A DNA stretch of 64,000 nt, taken from contig CAZLTN010000014.1 of the NCBI GenBank assembly GCA_964562455.1, positions 23,384 through 87,383 of the forward strand, written 5' to 3'. The notes under the pieces were generated by a model. The model did no database searches, was not told the DNA's origin, and saw nothing but the letters and a program-made list of their open reading frames with translations. Source of the stretch: Ravibacter sp964562455 (lineage in GTDB: Bacteria; Bacteroidota; Bacteroidia; Cytophagales; Spirosomataceae). A program made the translations under genes and the position numbers. How positions within the stretch are numbered: position 1 is the first letter of the stretch; every line of letters starts with the position of its first letter. This document shows positions 52,830-62,630 of the stretch, piece by piece.

Positions 52830-52857
52830 TTGAGAAGAGCCTGTCAGGGTAGTTTTG
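52830..52857 (+). promoter_or_regulatory. Candidate Bacteroidota promoter for the giant beta-helix gene
   Basis: TTG at 52830-52832 and TAGTTTTG at 52850-52857 are separated by 17 bases, fitting the Bacteroidota -33/-7 arrangement. The -7 element ends 48 bases before the ATG at 52906, leaving a leader of about 40 bases. It is the best promoter match in the window. Confidence 0.55.
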
Positions 52858-52905
52858 CGGTGGTAGATCAGGGTCTCAGGCCCTGCGTTTTATTCGGATA
52901 TTTCT

Positions 52906-55900
52906 ATGAAAAGCTTCTGTATCACACCCTCCTCTTTTTTCTTTAAAAACCCGTTTTTTTTCCTGTTCCTGTTGTCCGGTTTTCCCTTCCAGGCTGCGGC
53001 TCAGACGATCAGGTATGTGATGAAGACGGAAACCGGCAATGGTACCGGGTCTTCATGGGAAAACGCTTCTAAAGATCTCCAACGGATGATCTATGAAAGC
53101 GAAGCAGGCGATGAGGTGTGGATAGCGAAGGGAACCTATTATCCCGATCGCTACGTCCTCATCCCCGGCATATCGATCACCGTACCTCTTTTCACGGGCG
53201 ATCTGACTTTTTCGATTAAGCCGGGCGTAAAGATACATGGCGGGTTTGCCGGAAACGAGACTTCCAAAGACCAGCGGGTGTCGCAGGACAACGAAACGAT
53301 CCTGAGCGGGAACGTGGGCGAAAAAGGAAAGGACGATGACAACTCCTATCATACGGTGACTGTCCTGGGGGTCGGTGAGGGGACCCTGCTTGAAGGCGTT
53401 ACGATTACAGACGGAAACGCCGATAACGATAATTCTCTCGATCTTCCCGGAATCCCTGTTCTGAGCCCGGGATCGACCACCCTGCTCCGTAACAGGGGCG
53501 GCGGGATATACATTATTTATTCCCCGTCGTTTACGCTCAGGAATGTGAAGGTGGTATCAAACAAGGCAAATGAAGGCGGGGGCGGGGTTTATATAGAGTC
53601 GTCGACAGTTTTGCTGGAGAATATTACCATTGAAGAAAATACAGCCAGAAGTCTCGACAAACCGAGGTATGGAGGAGGGCTGGCTAATTTTAATTCCACC
53701 GTGACGATGCGCGATTCCCGGATCAGGTTGAATACAGGGGCTAATTTCGGAGGAGGCATTTTTAACCAGAGCTCCGATTTTAATTTAAGCAATTCGGAAA
53801 TTTCAAATAATGGCGTTGGCGGCTCAGAACCGAATGGGGGAGGAATATATGATTTCAGAACAAAGGATAAGACCGTCAGGCTTGACAGGGTAAAGATCAT
53901 AGGGAATCGGGGCGCCATGGAAGGCGGGGGCTTGTTCGCCTTTGAGTCAGGTATACAGGTGACCAATAGTGTGGTGGCCCGGAATTCGGTTTACCTATGG
54001 GACAAGGGGTCGGGTATAGCCTACTACGATTGCGACGCCACGCTGATCAATAATACCATTGTCGACAATCGCGTCTATCCGGAAGGTACAGGCGGCAGCG
54101 GCGTTGTAAACCTGGACGGTTCCAAACCGCCGCCGCTTATCCGGAACTGCCTTATCTGGGGAAACGGGCCTGCCGATTATATAGGCTGGTACCATACCGG
54201 GAACAGCAACAACTACATCAACCAGCTTGCCTCTGAGCACTACGATTTTACGCTTGCCGATTTCGTAGTTAATCCGTTTCCGACCGATAATTCCGAACCG
54301 GACTACTCGCTCTCGCCTACGAGTCCTGCTATCAATACCGGGGCCAACAACCTTTTGCCCGGTCTCAGCGGCGACACGAAAGACCTGGCCGGCAACCAGC
54401 GGGTTTATCAGTTCGGTGCAGGCGGGCGGATCGATATAGGAGCTTACGAGTACCAGGGAGATCCCGTTCTCCGGCCGGATGCAAACGGGATCGTATATGT
54501 GGTAAAAGGTCTGCACGGCAATGGCTCGTCCTGGAAAAATGCGGTTGGTGAAGTGTCGGTTGCACTCAAGCTGGCCAAAACCAACTCCAATGTGAAGCAG
54601 GTATGGGTGGCGAAAGGGACCTACTACCCGTTGTATGGCGCAGGTATGACCCCCGACGGGCGGCATAATACCTTCCTGCTGGCAGAAGGGGTAAGTCTGT
54701 ACGGAGGTTTTAAAGGCACCGAGACCAGCCTCAGCCAGCGCACCGGTATCCTGACCGGTAATAAGACAATTCTCAGCGGGGACATAGGTGTCCGTGATCA
54801 GAAAAGCGATAACAGCTACCATGTAGTGACGGCGGTAGGAATCAACAGGGCCGTTCCTTTTTCGGAAAGCCCCGTTTTTGATGGGTTTGTAGTGGAACAA
54901 GGCAATGCAGACGGAGATGGGCAGACCTTTATACCGGGATTCGGAGGGGAGCAATACGGAGTAAACGAAGGATTCGGAGGAGGCTTTTTTATCCATACCT
55001 CTCTCATAGATATTCAGAACGTTTCTTTTGAGAGCAACAGCGCGCAGCACGGCGGCGGTGCGCTCTATAGTCTTACCGCCAGACAGAAGGTGTCGGGGGT
55101 TGCTTTTACCGGCAACCGGGCAGACAAAAACGGGGGCGCGGTGAGCGCATCCGGGACATTGGATATTTCCGGGTGCAGCTTTGCATCCAATGAAGCCGGG
55201 GAAGACGGCGGGGCTTTAAATGCGGACCAGAATGCCGTTCTGACGATAGATGCCTGTACCTTTTCGGGCAATATAGCTTCAGCGGGTGGAGCCGTAAGGA
55301 TCGGAGAGAACGCGACGGCCTCTTTTTCAAACAGCAATTTTAGTGACAACCAGGCCCGGACAGACGGCGGTGCTGTCGCAGCGAAGGCGGGTTCGAAGCC
55401 CTCGTTTGCTTTCTGCGATTTTAAAAGCAATACGGCAGACAGGAATGGAGGAGCTGTCGCGTCGTCCGGATCGGCCGGGCTGACAATTTCCCGGAGCAGC
55501 TTTAATACCAATTCGGGCGGCCAGTATGGAGGAGCAGTGTACTTTTCCGATCATGCCGCCGGGCAGCAGATTGCCAATAGCGTCTTTGTCTATAATCGAG
55601 CTGTATATGGAGGAGCAGTGGCGGCGACCGGCTCTTCCTCGGTTCGGGTAGTCAATACCACCCTGGTAGAGAACAAAGCCATCACCGCCGGCGGGCAGGG
55701 CGGAGCGCTGTATTATGACGGCAGCTCCGGCGACCTGGTGGCTAACTCCATTCTCTGGGGTAACCTGCTGCCCGATGCGGCCGGTAACCAGACCGATACC
55801 CAGATTTTCAAGGAGGCGGGTGCAGGAGTGCTGAGCTTCGGGCGTAATACAGTGGAAAAGATGGCTAACGGCTTTCTCAATATCAGCGACTGGGAAAACA

Positions 55901-58900
55901 TCGGCGCTGATCCGCTCTTCCTCGATATGGCAAACCCGATGGGGGTAGATAACAAATGGTCTACAGCCGATGACGGGCTGCAACTGACCGCCAATAGCCC
56001 TGCCCTCAATATGGGTGACAACACCCTTGTGCCGGGACCGGCTACAATGGATTTTGCCGGGAAGCCGCGTATTTTCGAAAGTCAGAATGGAGGAAGGGTG
56101 GATATGGGTGCTTACGAATGGCAGCAGCGGACGACCATTCGCTATGTCCGTGCCGGGGCTACCGGCAGAGGAACTTCCTGGCTGGATGCGGCCGGCGATA
56201 TACAACCCCTGATCGATGACCCTGTTACACGTAAGATCCTGGTGGCAAAAGGTACCTACCACGTGACCGGTTCCGGTATAGCGCTCCGGAAAAATCTGGA
56301 AGTATACGGCGGATATTCTGATACGGGCCTGCCGGCCATCGACGACAGAAACTGGCTCGCAAACGAAACCATCCTGCACGGCAGCAATGAACGCTGTGTT
56401 TTAAACACCACGTTCGGATGGGAACAAACCTATACGCCGAGTACCGTTGTCGATGGGTTTACCATCACAGGAGGCAACAGCACCATGGGGGGCGGTATTT
56501 ACAACAGGGGCGGCGCAGCGAAATACAGGAACCTGAAGATTTTCTCCAATGCAGCGACCTCCGGCGCCGGTATTTTCGACCGGGAATCGGTAGCCTCTTA
56601 CGAAAACATCCGTATCCAGGGAAACAGCGCCTCTTCCATCGGGGGAGGGTTGAACCTGACCAGCTCAAACGCCACATTGACGGCGGTCCTGGTAACAGGC
56701 AATACGGCCTTGATAAGCGGCGGATTATATATCTCCGGCGGAAAGCCTGTGCTCAGGAGTGCGACCGTCAGCGGGAATGCGTCTGCATCCGGCGGCAGCG
56801 GATTGGAGCTTGAATTCAACGCTTTACCGCTGGTAGTTAACACGATTGTGTGGGGGAATACAGGGGCCCCCGATTTCGAGAGCTCATCCGGAGCCGGTTT
56901 CGATCCCGCCGGCAGCCATAACTTTATCAGGGGCGCGGCATCCTGGAACGGGGAGGAAGAGATAGAAGTAACCAGCTTTTTTGCCGGGCCGGTAGCGGCT
57001 TCCGCCGGTAATCCGCAGACAGGAGGGGACTATAGCCTGAAACAATACAGCCCCGCCGTTAATAAGGGTCTCAACAGCGCCTATCCCAATCTGGATGCTT
57101 CCTCGGTCGATATGGCGGGAAATCCCAGAGTTTACCAGTATCAAACGGGAGGCATCATCGATGTAGGGGCTTTCGAGTTTCAGCAGGACTATATTGCGCC
57201 TCCCGAAACCCGTTATGTAAAACAAGGCGCTTCGGGCAGCGGCCTTTCCTGGACCGACCCTTCCGGCGATATCCAGGCGATGATCGGTCAATACGGCGTT
57301 AAGCAGGTATGGGTAGCGAAAGGAACCTATACGGCTCCCTCCGGAGGAATCAAACTGAAACGGGGCGTAGCGGTATACGGCGGGTTCGCAGATTCGGGCA
57401 ATCCCGCGTTCAATGCAAGAAACTGGACGATCCACACCACGACAGTCGATGGCGGCGGGCAGGGCAGCGTGATTTACAACAAATATTCAGCAGCCTCCCC
57501 GCTTCCGTCTTCTGCTATACTGGATGGTTTTGTCATTACGGGCGGGAATGCCCAAAACGGCGGCGGGATTTACAACGAATACGCCTCGCCGACGCTGACA
57601 AACCTTCATATCCGCAATAATAACGCAGAATACGGGGGAGGACTCTATAACGCAAACTCGTCGCCCGATATCAGGGATGTTAAAATTACCGGTAATACCG
57701 CTTCGATAAGAGGAGGAGGTATGTACAACAGTCAATCCGATTTTACATTCCTCAATGCCGAACTGAAAGACAACAGCGTATCCGGCAGCGGGGGCGGAAT
57801 GCATAATGTACGTTCCACTGTTGTAATGAAGAATGTCTCCATAACCGGAAACCAGGCAACCTATCAGGGAGGGGGGATCGGCAGTGAACTCTCCGATATA
57901 ACCCTGAAGGAGGTATCGGTTAGCGGGAACAAAAGCGACAACAACGGGGGCGGGATATATGTGTATTCGGGTAATGCGCTGCTGGTCAATGTGCTTGTTT
58001 CGGGCAATACGACCGGATCGTCGACCTTCTCTTCCGGCGGCGGGATTTACAACAGCAGAACGACCTCCTTCAAGTTGGTGAACTGTACGGTGTCGGGAAA
58101 CTATTCGGGGCAATGGGCCGGGATGCACAATAATGAATCTATTCCCGAAATCTATAATACCGTGATATGGGGCAACAATTTTTATCCGTTCTGGGCTACT
58201 TCTTCCCCCGTATCCGACTTTGGCGGCACGCTCCAAGGCAATAGCAAAAACAATTATATAAGGGGTGTAGAGTCACAAAACGGGAATGTCAATTATACTG
58301 CCGCCAATTTTTTCGTGACACCGGTGCAGGCTGATGCATCCACCGCCAATGCTTCGGGCAACTATCGGCTGCCGGCCTCCAGCCCCGCCGTGAATGGGGG
58401 TGTAAATGCGTTCTATACCAATGCCGGAGGCAGCCTGACAGACTCCGACCTGGCGGGAATCGCCAGGATATACAACCAGGCAACCGGCGGAGTGATCGAT
58501 ATCGGCTGCTATGAATTCCACGGGACGCCGACCCCGTTACCCGGTATCAGGTACGTAAGAGCAGGGGCCACAGGTAACGGAACAAGCTGGAATGCGGCTT
58601 CCGGCGACATCCAGGCTATGATCAACGCGGCAGGCGTGCAACAGGTCTGGGTGGCAAAAGGCACCTACTATCCGGCAGGCGACGGGCTTACCCTTAAAAA
58701 CAGTGTAGCGGTTTACGGAGGTTTCCCGGCAAGTGGTAATCCGGTATTTGCAAACAGGGATTGGCGGGAGAACGAAGCCATTCTCGACGGCCAAGACGAG
58801 CGCATCGTAATCCATAATGTTTTTACGAACGATACACAGCTTAATAACACCGCCATTCTGGACGGGTTTACCATTACCAGGGGAAAAGGGATAAGCACCG

Positions 58901-61900
58901 AGGCCAGGGGTAGCAATTCCGCCGGTGGTATCCATAATATTTATGCCTCTCCGGTATTGTCCAACCTGCTTATTAAAGGTAATTGGGGTGAAACGGTAGG
59001 CGGAGTTTTCAATTCCGCGAGCGCGCCTGTTTTCAGAAATACGGTGATTACCGGCAACTTCGGCTACAGCGCCGGCGGTATGTCCAACAATACTGGAGGC
59101 TCGCCAAAGCTGTTCAATGTACTGATAGCCGGCAATACCGGCGGCGGGCTTGCCGTCGGCGGCATGTCAAACTGGTATCATTCCAGCCCGGAGCTGACCA
59201 ACGTTACTATCAGCGGGAATTCGGGCGGGACTTTGGTCAGCCAGGGGATTTACAATGACTCGAACAGCACAACCGCCATTTTCAATAGTATTGTCTGGGG
59301 CAACGGAAATACTGCTTTTCCTAACAATGTCACTTCCGGCAGCAGTCATAATTTTATAGAAGGCCTTGATAATCAGAATGGGACGTCGGGCTATGCTGCA
59401 GCCGATTTTTTTGTAAACCCGATACTGGCAGTCCGGCCTACGCCCGTTACGGAAGGAGACTACCGGCTGAAGGACGGTAGCCCCGCTATTAACAAGGGTG
59501 ACAACACCCTGTATCCAGGGCTATCCGGGTCGACATTGGACCTGAACGGGCTAGTCAGGGTATATAATTACAGCAATAACGGGAAGATAGATGCCGGGGC
59601 TTATGAATTCCAGGGAGAAGCCTTGTCGCCCGATGCGAACGGGATACTTTTTGTGAGGAAGAATGCCGCCGGAAACGGGTCTTCCTGGACCAACGCGCTG
59701 GGAGAGCTGGCCGATGCGCTGAAATTTGCTAAAACCGAGAGTAAGGTAAAACAGGTGTGGGTAGCCAGGGGAACGTATAAGCCGGCCTATAGCCCGGCAG
59801 ACCAGAACTTCGGCAACGAGGCCGGCCGGGACAATGCCTTCCTGCTACCGAAAGACGTGAAAGTATACGGCGGTTTTGCAGGCGATGAAACTTCGGTCGA
59901 CGCCCGGGATCTGTCCATCACCCAGAACGCGTCCATTCTCAGCGGCGACCTGGATCCTGCCGGCATTGAAAACGACGCCCGTCATGTGGTGATCGCTACC
60001 GGCAATGTTGGCGCCTCCAGGCTGGACGGCTTTACCGTAACCGGCGGCAATGCCAGTGAAAGCGCCAATTCGCTTACTGTCAATAACCTTGCTGTGGCTG
60101 GCAATTTCGGCGGTGGAATCTATATGCGGGATATCACGGCAAAAGGGAGCCCCGTTCTCGCGAATATCAGGGTAGAAGGCAACCGCGCAGTAGGCGGTGG
60201 CGGAATTTATCTGAACACAGCTTCTCCCCAATTGCAGAATTTCAACATCCTGGGGAATACTGCCGTATCCAACGGCGGCGGTATGTACAGTACGGCAGCT
60301 TCGGCTCCGGAGCTGACCTCCGGCTATATCGACGGGAATAGCGCGGGCGCCAACGGCGGGGGTATGTATAACGCGAGCTCCGATCCGGAGCTAAGTCTTG
60401 TGTCGGTGCGGGGGAATAGCGCCGGGAATAATGGCGGCGGTATCAACAACGCTTCCGGATCGGTGGCCGTTCTACGCAACTCGCTTGTTACCGGCAACAA
60501 AGCCGCTTCTTCCGGTGGCGGTATGTACAGTAATAATGGTTCCCGCGCACTCATATACAGCAGTACTTTTGCCGGAAACAACGCCGCTTCGGGAGGCGCT
60601 CTGTACGTTATACAAAATAATGCGGGCATCGAAATGTACAACTCGATCGTGTACGGCAACAGCAGTGGTGTAGTAAGAGGATCCGGGGCCGCTGCTTCTG
60701 TTATATCGAGTTGTATTGTTCAGGGAGGGGCTACTGCCGACGGCAATGCGATCGATACCGATCCCGGATATATGTCCGATCCCGGTTTCGCAGCAGCTCC
60801 GTTTACAGGCGGGAGCTATCGGCTCCGGGCCGGCAGCATAGCGGTCAATCGCGGGGACCAGAAAACCAATAGCCCGGGGTATGCGATCCAGGCCGGAGAA
60901 AATGATCTTGACGGAAACCTCCGTATCGCGAACTACAGGATAGACCTGGGTCCGTATGAGTCCGAATGTACCATTACGCCTGCACCTGGTAATACGCAAA
61001 CTTCCGTGGTGCTTTCCGCAGGAGAAAACTATGTTTTTAACGCCTGTAGCCTGTTGGCTATCATTCAGCCTACCGGTGACGAAACATTGGTAAACAGCCT
61101 GTTTACAGCCAGGAGCTGGGAAAATCCGGACGTTGTTGATTTCGGTAATAGCCGGTTTGTCAGACGGTATTTCGAACTGAAACCCCAGGCTCAGGGTACC
61201 GCCACCGCTGTCGTTACGCTGTTTTTTACGGCCGCCGATTTCGAAGCTTATAACAATTCTTTTACGAACGGGATTCAAAAGCCGCTGCCGGTACAGCCGG
61301 GAGATGATGTCTCCTATCTGTTTATCTCGCAGTTTTCAGGTAATATAGATGCAAACGGCCTTCCGGAACAGGGCGCAGGTAATATGACGCAGGTGTCTCC
61401 TTCCGCTGTGATATGGAACACCGGTCTGAAGCTCTGGCAGGTTACTTTTCCTGTTTCGGGTTTTAGCGGATTTTATATTACAACCGGCGAAACCGCACTT
61501 CCAGTTACCCTGACGAGGTTTGAGGCAGGTATGCTGGAAACAGGGGTCGAGCTGAAATGGCAGACTTCGTCGGAATCCGGTTTCCGCCACTTCGAAGTGG
61601 AGCGAAGTATCGATGCAAGGAATTTTGAAATTATCGGGAAAGTTGCCGCCAATGAGGGAAATGCTCCTGCAAAAAATTATAACATGATCGATAATCCGCC
61701 CGTTACCCGCCGCACCATCTTTTATTACCGGCTCAGGATGGTCGACAGTGATGGAACTTATCAGTACTCAGAAATGAAATCGGTCGCTCTGGGGATCGCG
61801 GGAGAACAACGGGATGCAATGGTTTATCCTAACCCTGCTTATACGGAATCGGTAAAACTTGAGGTATATGAGGGGAAAGCCGATGCCGTCAGCCTGGTGG

Positions 61901-62052
61901 ATCTGTATGGCAGGAAAGTGGAAATACCGGTAAGAATTGCTCCTGACGGTACGGCAGAACTCCGGGTAGGCTCACTGACGGCCGGAACCTATATTCTGCA
62001 AATCAGATCTGCCGGGCAGATTATCAGCAAAAAGCTGGTGATAGCCAGGTAG
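52906..62052 (+). CDS. Giant secreted parallel beta-helix protein with T9SS sorting domain
   Basis: 3048-residue surface or secreted protein, probably an adhesin or glycan-binding fibre. A signal peptide (about 1-33) precedes six beta-helix modules, each opening with a RYV-x-GATG-x-GTSW-like strand and VWVAKGTYYP, filled with GGGIYN/NNTA-type coils, and closing with SPAINTG and IDIGAYEYQ, the choice-of-anchor Q pattern. Modules begin near residues 35, 527, 1078, 1434, 1880 and 2245. Part of module 2 carries GGA-x and F-x-x-N motifs like chlamydial Pmp proteins. The end has an all-beta segment (about 2686-2870), ALPVTLTRFEAGMLETGVEL, then YPNPAYTESVKLEVYEGKA and GTYILQIRSAGQIISKKLVI, a type A T9SS sorting domain. 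No enzyme motif seen; divergent from the hybrid regulator. Confidence 0.92.
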   Translation: MKSFCITPSSFFFKNPFFFLFLLSGFPFQAAAQTIRYVMKTETGNGTGSSWENASKDLQRMIYESEAGDEVWIAKGTYYPDRYVLIPGISITVPLFTGDLTFSIKPGVKIHGGFAGNETSKDQRVSQDNETILSGNVGEKGKDDDNSYHTVTVLGVGEGTLLEGVTITDGNADNDNSLDLPGIPVLSPGSTTLLRNRGGGIYIIYSPSFTLRNVKVVSNKANEGGGGVYIESSTVLLENITIEENTARSLDKPRYGGGLANFNSTVTMRDSRIRLNTGANFGGGIFNQSSDFNLSNSEISNNGVGGSEPNGGGIYDFRTKDKTVRLDRVKIIGNRGAMEGGGLFAFESGIQVTNSVVARNSVYLWDKGSGIAYYDCDATLINNTIVDNRVYPEGTGGSGVVNLDGSKPPPLIRNCLIWGNGPADYIGWYHTGNSNNYINQLASEHYDFTLADFVVNPFPTDNSEPDYSLSPTSPAINTGANNLLPGLSGDTKDLAGNQRVYQFGAGGRIDIGAYEYQGDPVLRPDANGIVYVVKGLHGNGSSWKNAVGEVSVALKLAKTNSNVKQVWVAKGTYYPLYGAGMTPDGRHNTFLLAEGVSLYGGFKGTETSLSQRTGILTGNKTILSGDIGVRDQKSDNSYHVVTAVGINRAVPFSESPVFDGFVVEQGNADGDGQTFIPGFGGEQYGVNEGFGGGFFIHTSLIDIQNVSFESNSAQHGGGALYSLTARQKVSGVAFTGNRADKNGGAVSASGTLDISGCSFASNEAGEDGGALNADQNAVLTIDACTFSGNIASAGGAVRIGENATASFSNSNFSDNQARTDGGAVAAKAGSKPSFAFCDFKSNTADRNGGAVASSGSAGLTISRSSFNTNSGGQYGGAVYFSDHAAGQQIANSVFVYNRAVYGGAVAATGSSSVRVVNTTLVENKAITAGGQGGALYYDGSSGDLVANSILWGNLLPDAAGNQTDTQIFKEAGAGVLSFGRNTVEKMANGFLNISDWENIGADPLFLDMANPMGVDNKWSTADDGLQLTANSPALNMGDNTLVPGPATMDFAGKPRIFESQNGGRVDMGAYEWQQRTTIRYVRAGATGRGTSWLDAAGDIQPLIDDPVTRKILVAKGTYHVTGSGIALRKNLEVYGGYSDTGLPAIDDRNWLANETILHGSNERCVLNTTFGWEQTYTPSTVVDGFTITGGNSTMGGGIYNRGGAAKYRNLKIFSNAATSGAGIFDRESVASYENIRIQGNSASSIGGGLNLTSSNATLTAVLVTGNTALISGGLYISGGKPVLRSATVSGNASASGGSGLELEFNALPLVVNTIVWGNTGAPDFESSSGAGFDPAGSHNFIRGAASWNGEEEIEVTSFFAGPVAASAGNPQTGGDYSLKQYSPAVNKGLNSAYPNLDASSVDMAGNPRVYQYQTGGIIDVGAFEFQQDYIAPPETRYVKQGASGSGLSWTDPSGDIQAMIGQYGVKQVWVAKGTYTAPSGGIKLKRGVAVYGGFADSGNPAFNARNWTIHTTTVDGGGQGSVIYNKYSAASPLPSSAILDGFVITGGNAQNGGGIYNEYASPTLTNLHIRNNNAEYGGGLYNANSSPDIRDVKITGNTASIRGGGMYNSQSDFTFLNAELKDNSVSGSGGGMHNVRSTVVMKNVSITGNQATYQGGGIGSELSDITLKEVSVSGNKSDNNGGGIYVYSGNALLVNVLVSGNTTGSSTFSSGGGIYNSRTTSFKLVNCTVSGNYSGQWAGMHNNESIPEIYNTVIWGNNFYPFWATSSPVSDFGGTLQGNSKNNYIRGVESQNGNVNYTAANFFVTPVQADASTANASGNYRLPASSPAVNGGVNAFYTNAGGSLTDSDLAGIARIYNQATGGVIDIGCYEFHGTPTPLPGIRYVRAGATGNGTSWNAASGDIQAMINAAGVQQVWVAKGTYYPAGDGLTLKNSVAVYGGFPASGNPVFANRDWRENEAILDGQDERIVIHNVFTNDTQLNNTAILDGFTITRGKGISTEARGSNSAGGIHNIYASPVLSNLLIKGNWGETVGGVFNSASAPVFRNTVITGNFGYSAGGMSNNTGGSPKLFNVLIAGNTGGGLAVGGMSNWYHSSPELTNVTISGNSGGTLVSQGIYNDSNSTTAIFNSIVWGNGNTAFPNNVTSGSSHNFIEGLDNQNGTSGYAAADFFVNPILAVRPTPVTEGDYRLKDGSPAINKGDNTLYPGLSGSTLDLNGLVRVYNYSNNGKIDAGAYEFQGEALSPDANGILFVRKNAAGNGSSWTNALGELADALKFAKTESKVKQVWVARGTYKPAYSPADQNFGNEAGRDNAFLLPKDVKVYGGFAGDETSVDARDLSITQNASILSGDLDPAGIENDARHVVIATGNVGASRLDGFTVTGGNASESANSLTVNNLAVAGNFGGGIYMRDITAKGSPVLANIRVEGNRAVGGGGIYLNTASPQLQNFNILGNTAVSNGGGMYSTAASAPELTSGYIDGNSAGANGGGMYNASSDPELSLVSVRGNSAGNNGGGINNASGSVAVLRNSLVTGNKAASSGGGMYSNNGSRALIYSSTFAGNNAASGGALYVIQNNAGIEMYNSIVYGNSSGVVRGSGAAASVISSCIVQGGATADGNAIDTDPGYMSDPGFAAAPFTGGSYRLRAGSIAVNRGDQKTNSPGYAIQAGENDLDGNLRIANYRIDLGPYESECTITPAPGNTQTSVVLSAGENYVFNACSLLAIIQPTGDETLVNSLFTARSWENPDVVDFGNSRFVRRYFELKPQAQGTATAVVTLFFTAADFEAYNNSFTNGIQKPLPVQPGDDVSYLFISQFSGNIDANGLPEQGAGNMTQVSPSAVIWNTGLKLWQVTFPVSGFSGFYITTGETALPVTLTRFEAGMLETGVELKWQTSSESGFRHFEVERSIDARNFEIIGKVAANEGNAPAKNYNMIDNPPVTRRTIFYYRLRMVDSDGTYQYSEMKSVALGIAGEQRDAMVYPNPAYTESVKLEVYEGKADAVSLVDLYGRKVEIPVRIAPDGTAELRVGSLTAGTYILQIRSAGQIISKKLVIAR
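53008..60960 (+). repeat. Six long protein-coding modules in two classes
   Basis: Module starts lie near 53008, 54484, 56137, 57205, 58542 and 59638. Modules 1, 2 and 6 share a longer head with a GGF-x-G-x-ET and ILSGD segment; modules 3, 4 and 5 share a shorter head with GDIQ and YGGF/YGGY segments. The order is therefore A-A-B-B-B-A. The pattern is seen in translation; DNA identity between modules is limited. Confidence 0.75.
55050..55640 (+). repeat. Pmp-like GGA-x/F-x-x-N coil repeats inside module 2
   Basis: In translation this stretch alternates GGAL, GGAV and similar with FTGN, FSGN, FSDN, FKSN, FNTN and FVYN about every 23-30 residues, the signature pairing of chlamydial polymorphic membrane proteins. 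It is denser and more regular than the GGGIYN coils of the other modules and may be a separately acquired or expanded segment. Confidence 0.65.
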
Positions 62053-62095
62053 GAGAAGAGCTGTACACCTTTTTTACCCCAGCTTATTCTTCTCC
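62052..62095. terminator. Hairpin between convergent giant protein and DUF983 genes
   Basis: GGAGAAGA (62052-62059) pairs with TCTTCTCC (62088-62095), and GCTG (62060-62063) with CAGC (62080-62083), leaving a 16-base loop containing a T-run. It spans the 21-base gap between the two stops and the last DUF983 codons, so it could serve both genes. Confidence 0.35.
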
Positions 62096-62463
62096 TCGCC
62101 GGTGTAGGGTACGAAAATTGCGAGCCATGCCCGCCGCGCCAGGCGAAAGAAAATAGGCGTGAGGATAATGAAAAGGACAATGAGCAGTCCCATCAGGGTG
62201 GTGATGTCGAGGTCTAACCAATTTAACCCTATCGGCACGGCGACCAGTATGACCAGCACATAGAAAGCGTAGCTCATGTACATGGCGCCGTAGTAAAAAC
62301 CGGGTTCCGGCATGAAACTTTGTCCGCACTCAGGGCATGACTGGTTCATTTTGTCAAACTCGGTAACAGGCCAGTATGCGCTTTTATGTTTGAACACCTG
62401 CCCCTGATGGCACTTCGGACATTTGTTGAACAAGACGCTGTAAAGCCGGCTTTTCTTTAGCAT
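62074..62463 (-). CDS. DUF983-family zinc-ribbon membrane protein
   Basis: Small protein of 129 residues. The N-terminal half has two Cys pairs, NKCPKCHQGQVF and QSCPECGQSFMP, expected to bind one zinc, and PEPGFYYGAMYMSYAFYV is the characteristic stretch of DUF983 proteins. Two membrane helices follow (AFYVLVILVAVPIGLNWL and LMGLLIVLFIILTPIFF), ending with LARRAWLAIFVPY. The role of the family is unknown; it is widespread in Bacteroidota and Alphaproteobacteria. It is preceded by a 167-base gap after the M48 gene, with two hairpins, and converges with the giant protein gene. Confidence 0.9.
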   Translation of the reverse strand: MLKKSRLYSVLFNKCPKCHQGQVFKHKSAYWPVTEFDKMNQSCPECGQSFMPEPGFYYGAMYMSYAFYVLVILVAVPIGLNWLDLDITTLMGLLIVLFIILTPIFFRLARRAWLAIFVPYTGEEKNKLG

Positions 62464-62521
62464 GACGCAGACCCGGTTTCCCGGGTGGTTGGTTCAGCCG
62501 CAAATTTACAGATCTTATTAA

Positions 62522-62542
62522 GTAAACTATATAAAAGTTTAC
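62522..62542. repeat. Seven-base stem hairpin upstream of the DUF983 gene
   Basis: GTAAACT (62522-62528) and AGTTTAC (62536-62542) form a perfect inverted repeat with loop ATATAAA. It lies 59 bases upstream of the DUF983 start codon, in a position where an operator or part of a promoter could be. No partner site was found. Confidence 0.35.
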
Positions 62543-62572
62543 GGGATTAACAGGACTAATCAACGATCAGGG

Positions 62573-62628
62573 ACGAATGTGCCTGTTTCTTAAATAGCGC
62601 TTACATCTTGCAGGGAAGAAACATTCGT
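62573..62628 (-). terminator. Bulged hairpin directly after the M48 gene
   Basis: GTTTCTT (62585-62591) pairs with AAGAAAC (62616-62622), and ACGAAT (62573-62578) with ATTCGT (62623-62628), a 13-pair stem interrupted by one six-base bulge. It begins two bases beyond the stop codon of the metalloprotease gene on the minus strand, a typical terminator position, although no T-run follows. Confidence 0.4.
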
Positions 62629-62630
62629 AA

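Noticed and set aside
53995..55050. Minus-strand open frame of 351 codons inside the giant beta-helix gene, and several similar ones
   Set aside because: Low stop frequency on the opposite strand follows from Gly/Asn/Ala-rich codons; the translations have no domain features.
53500..60700. Regular short repeats resembling a CRISPR array
   Set aside because: They are in-frame codons for glycine-rich beta-helix coils, vary in sequence and spacing, and lie inside one long coding region.
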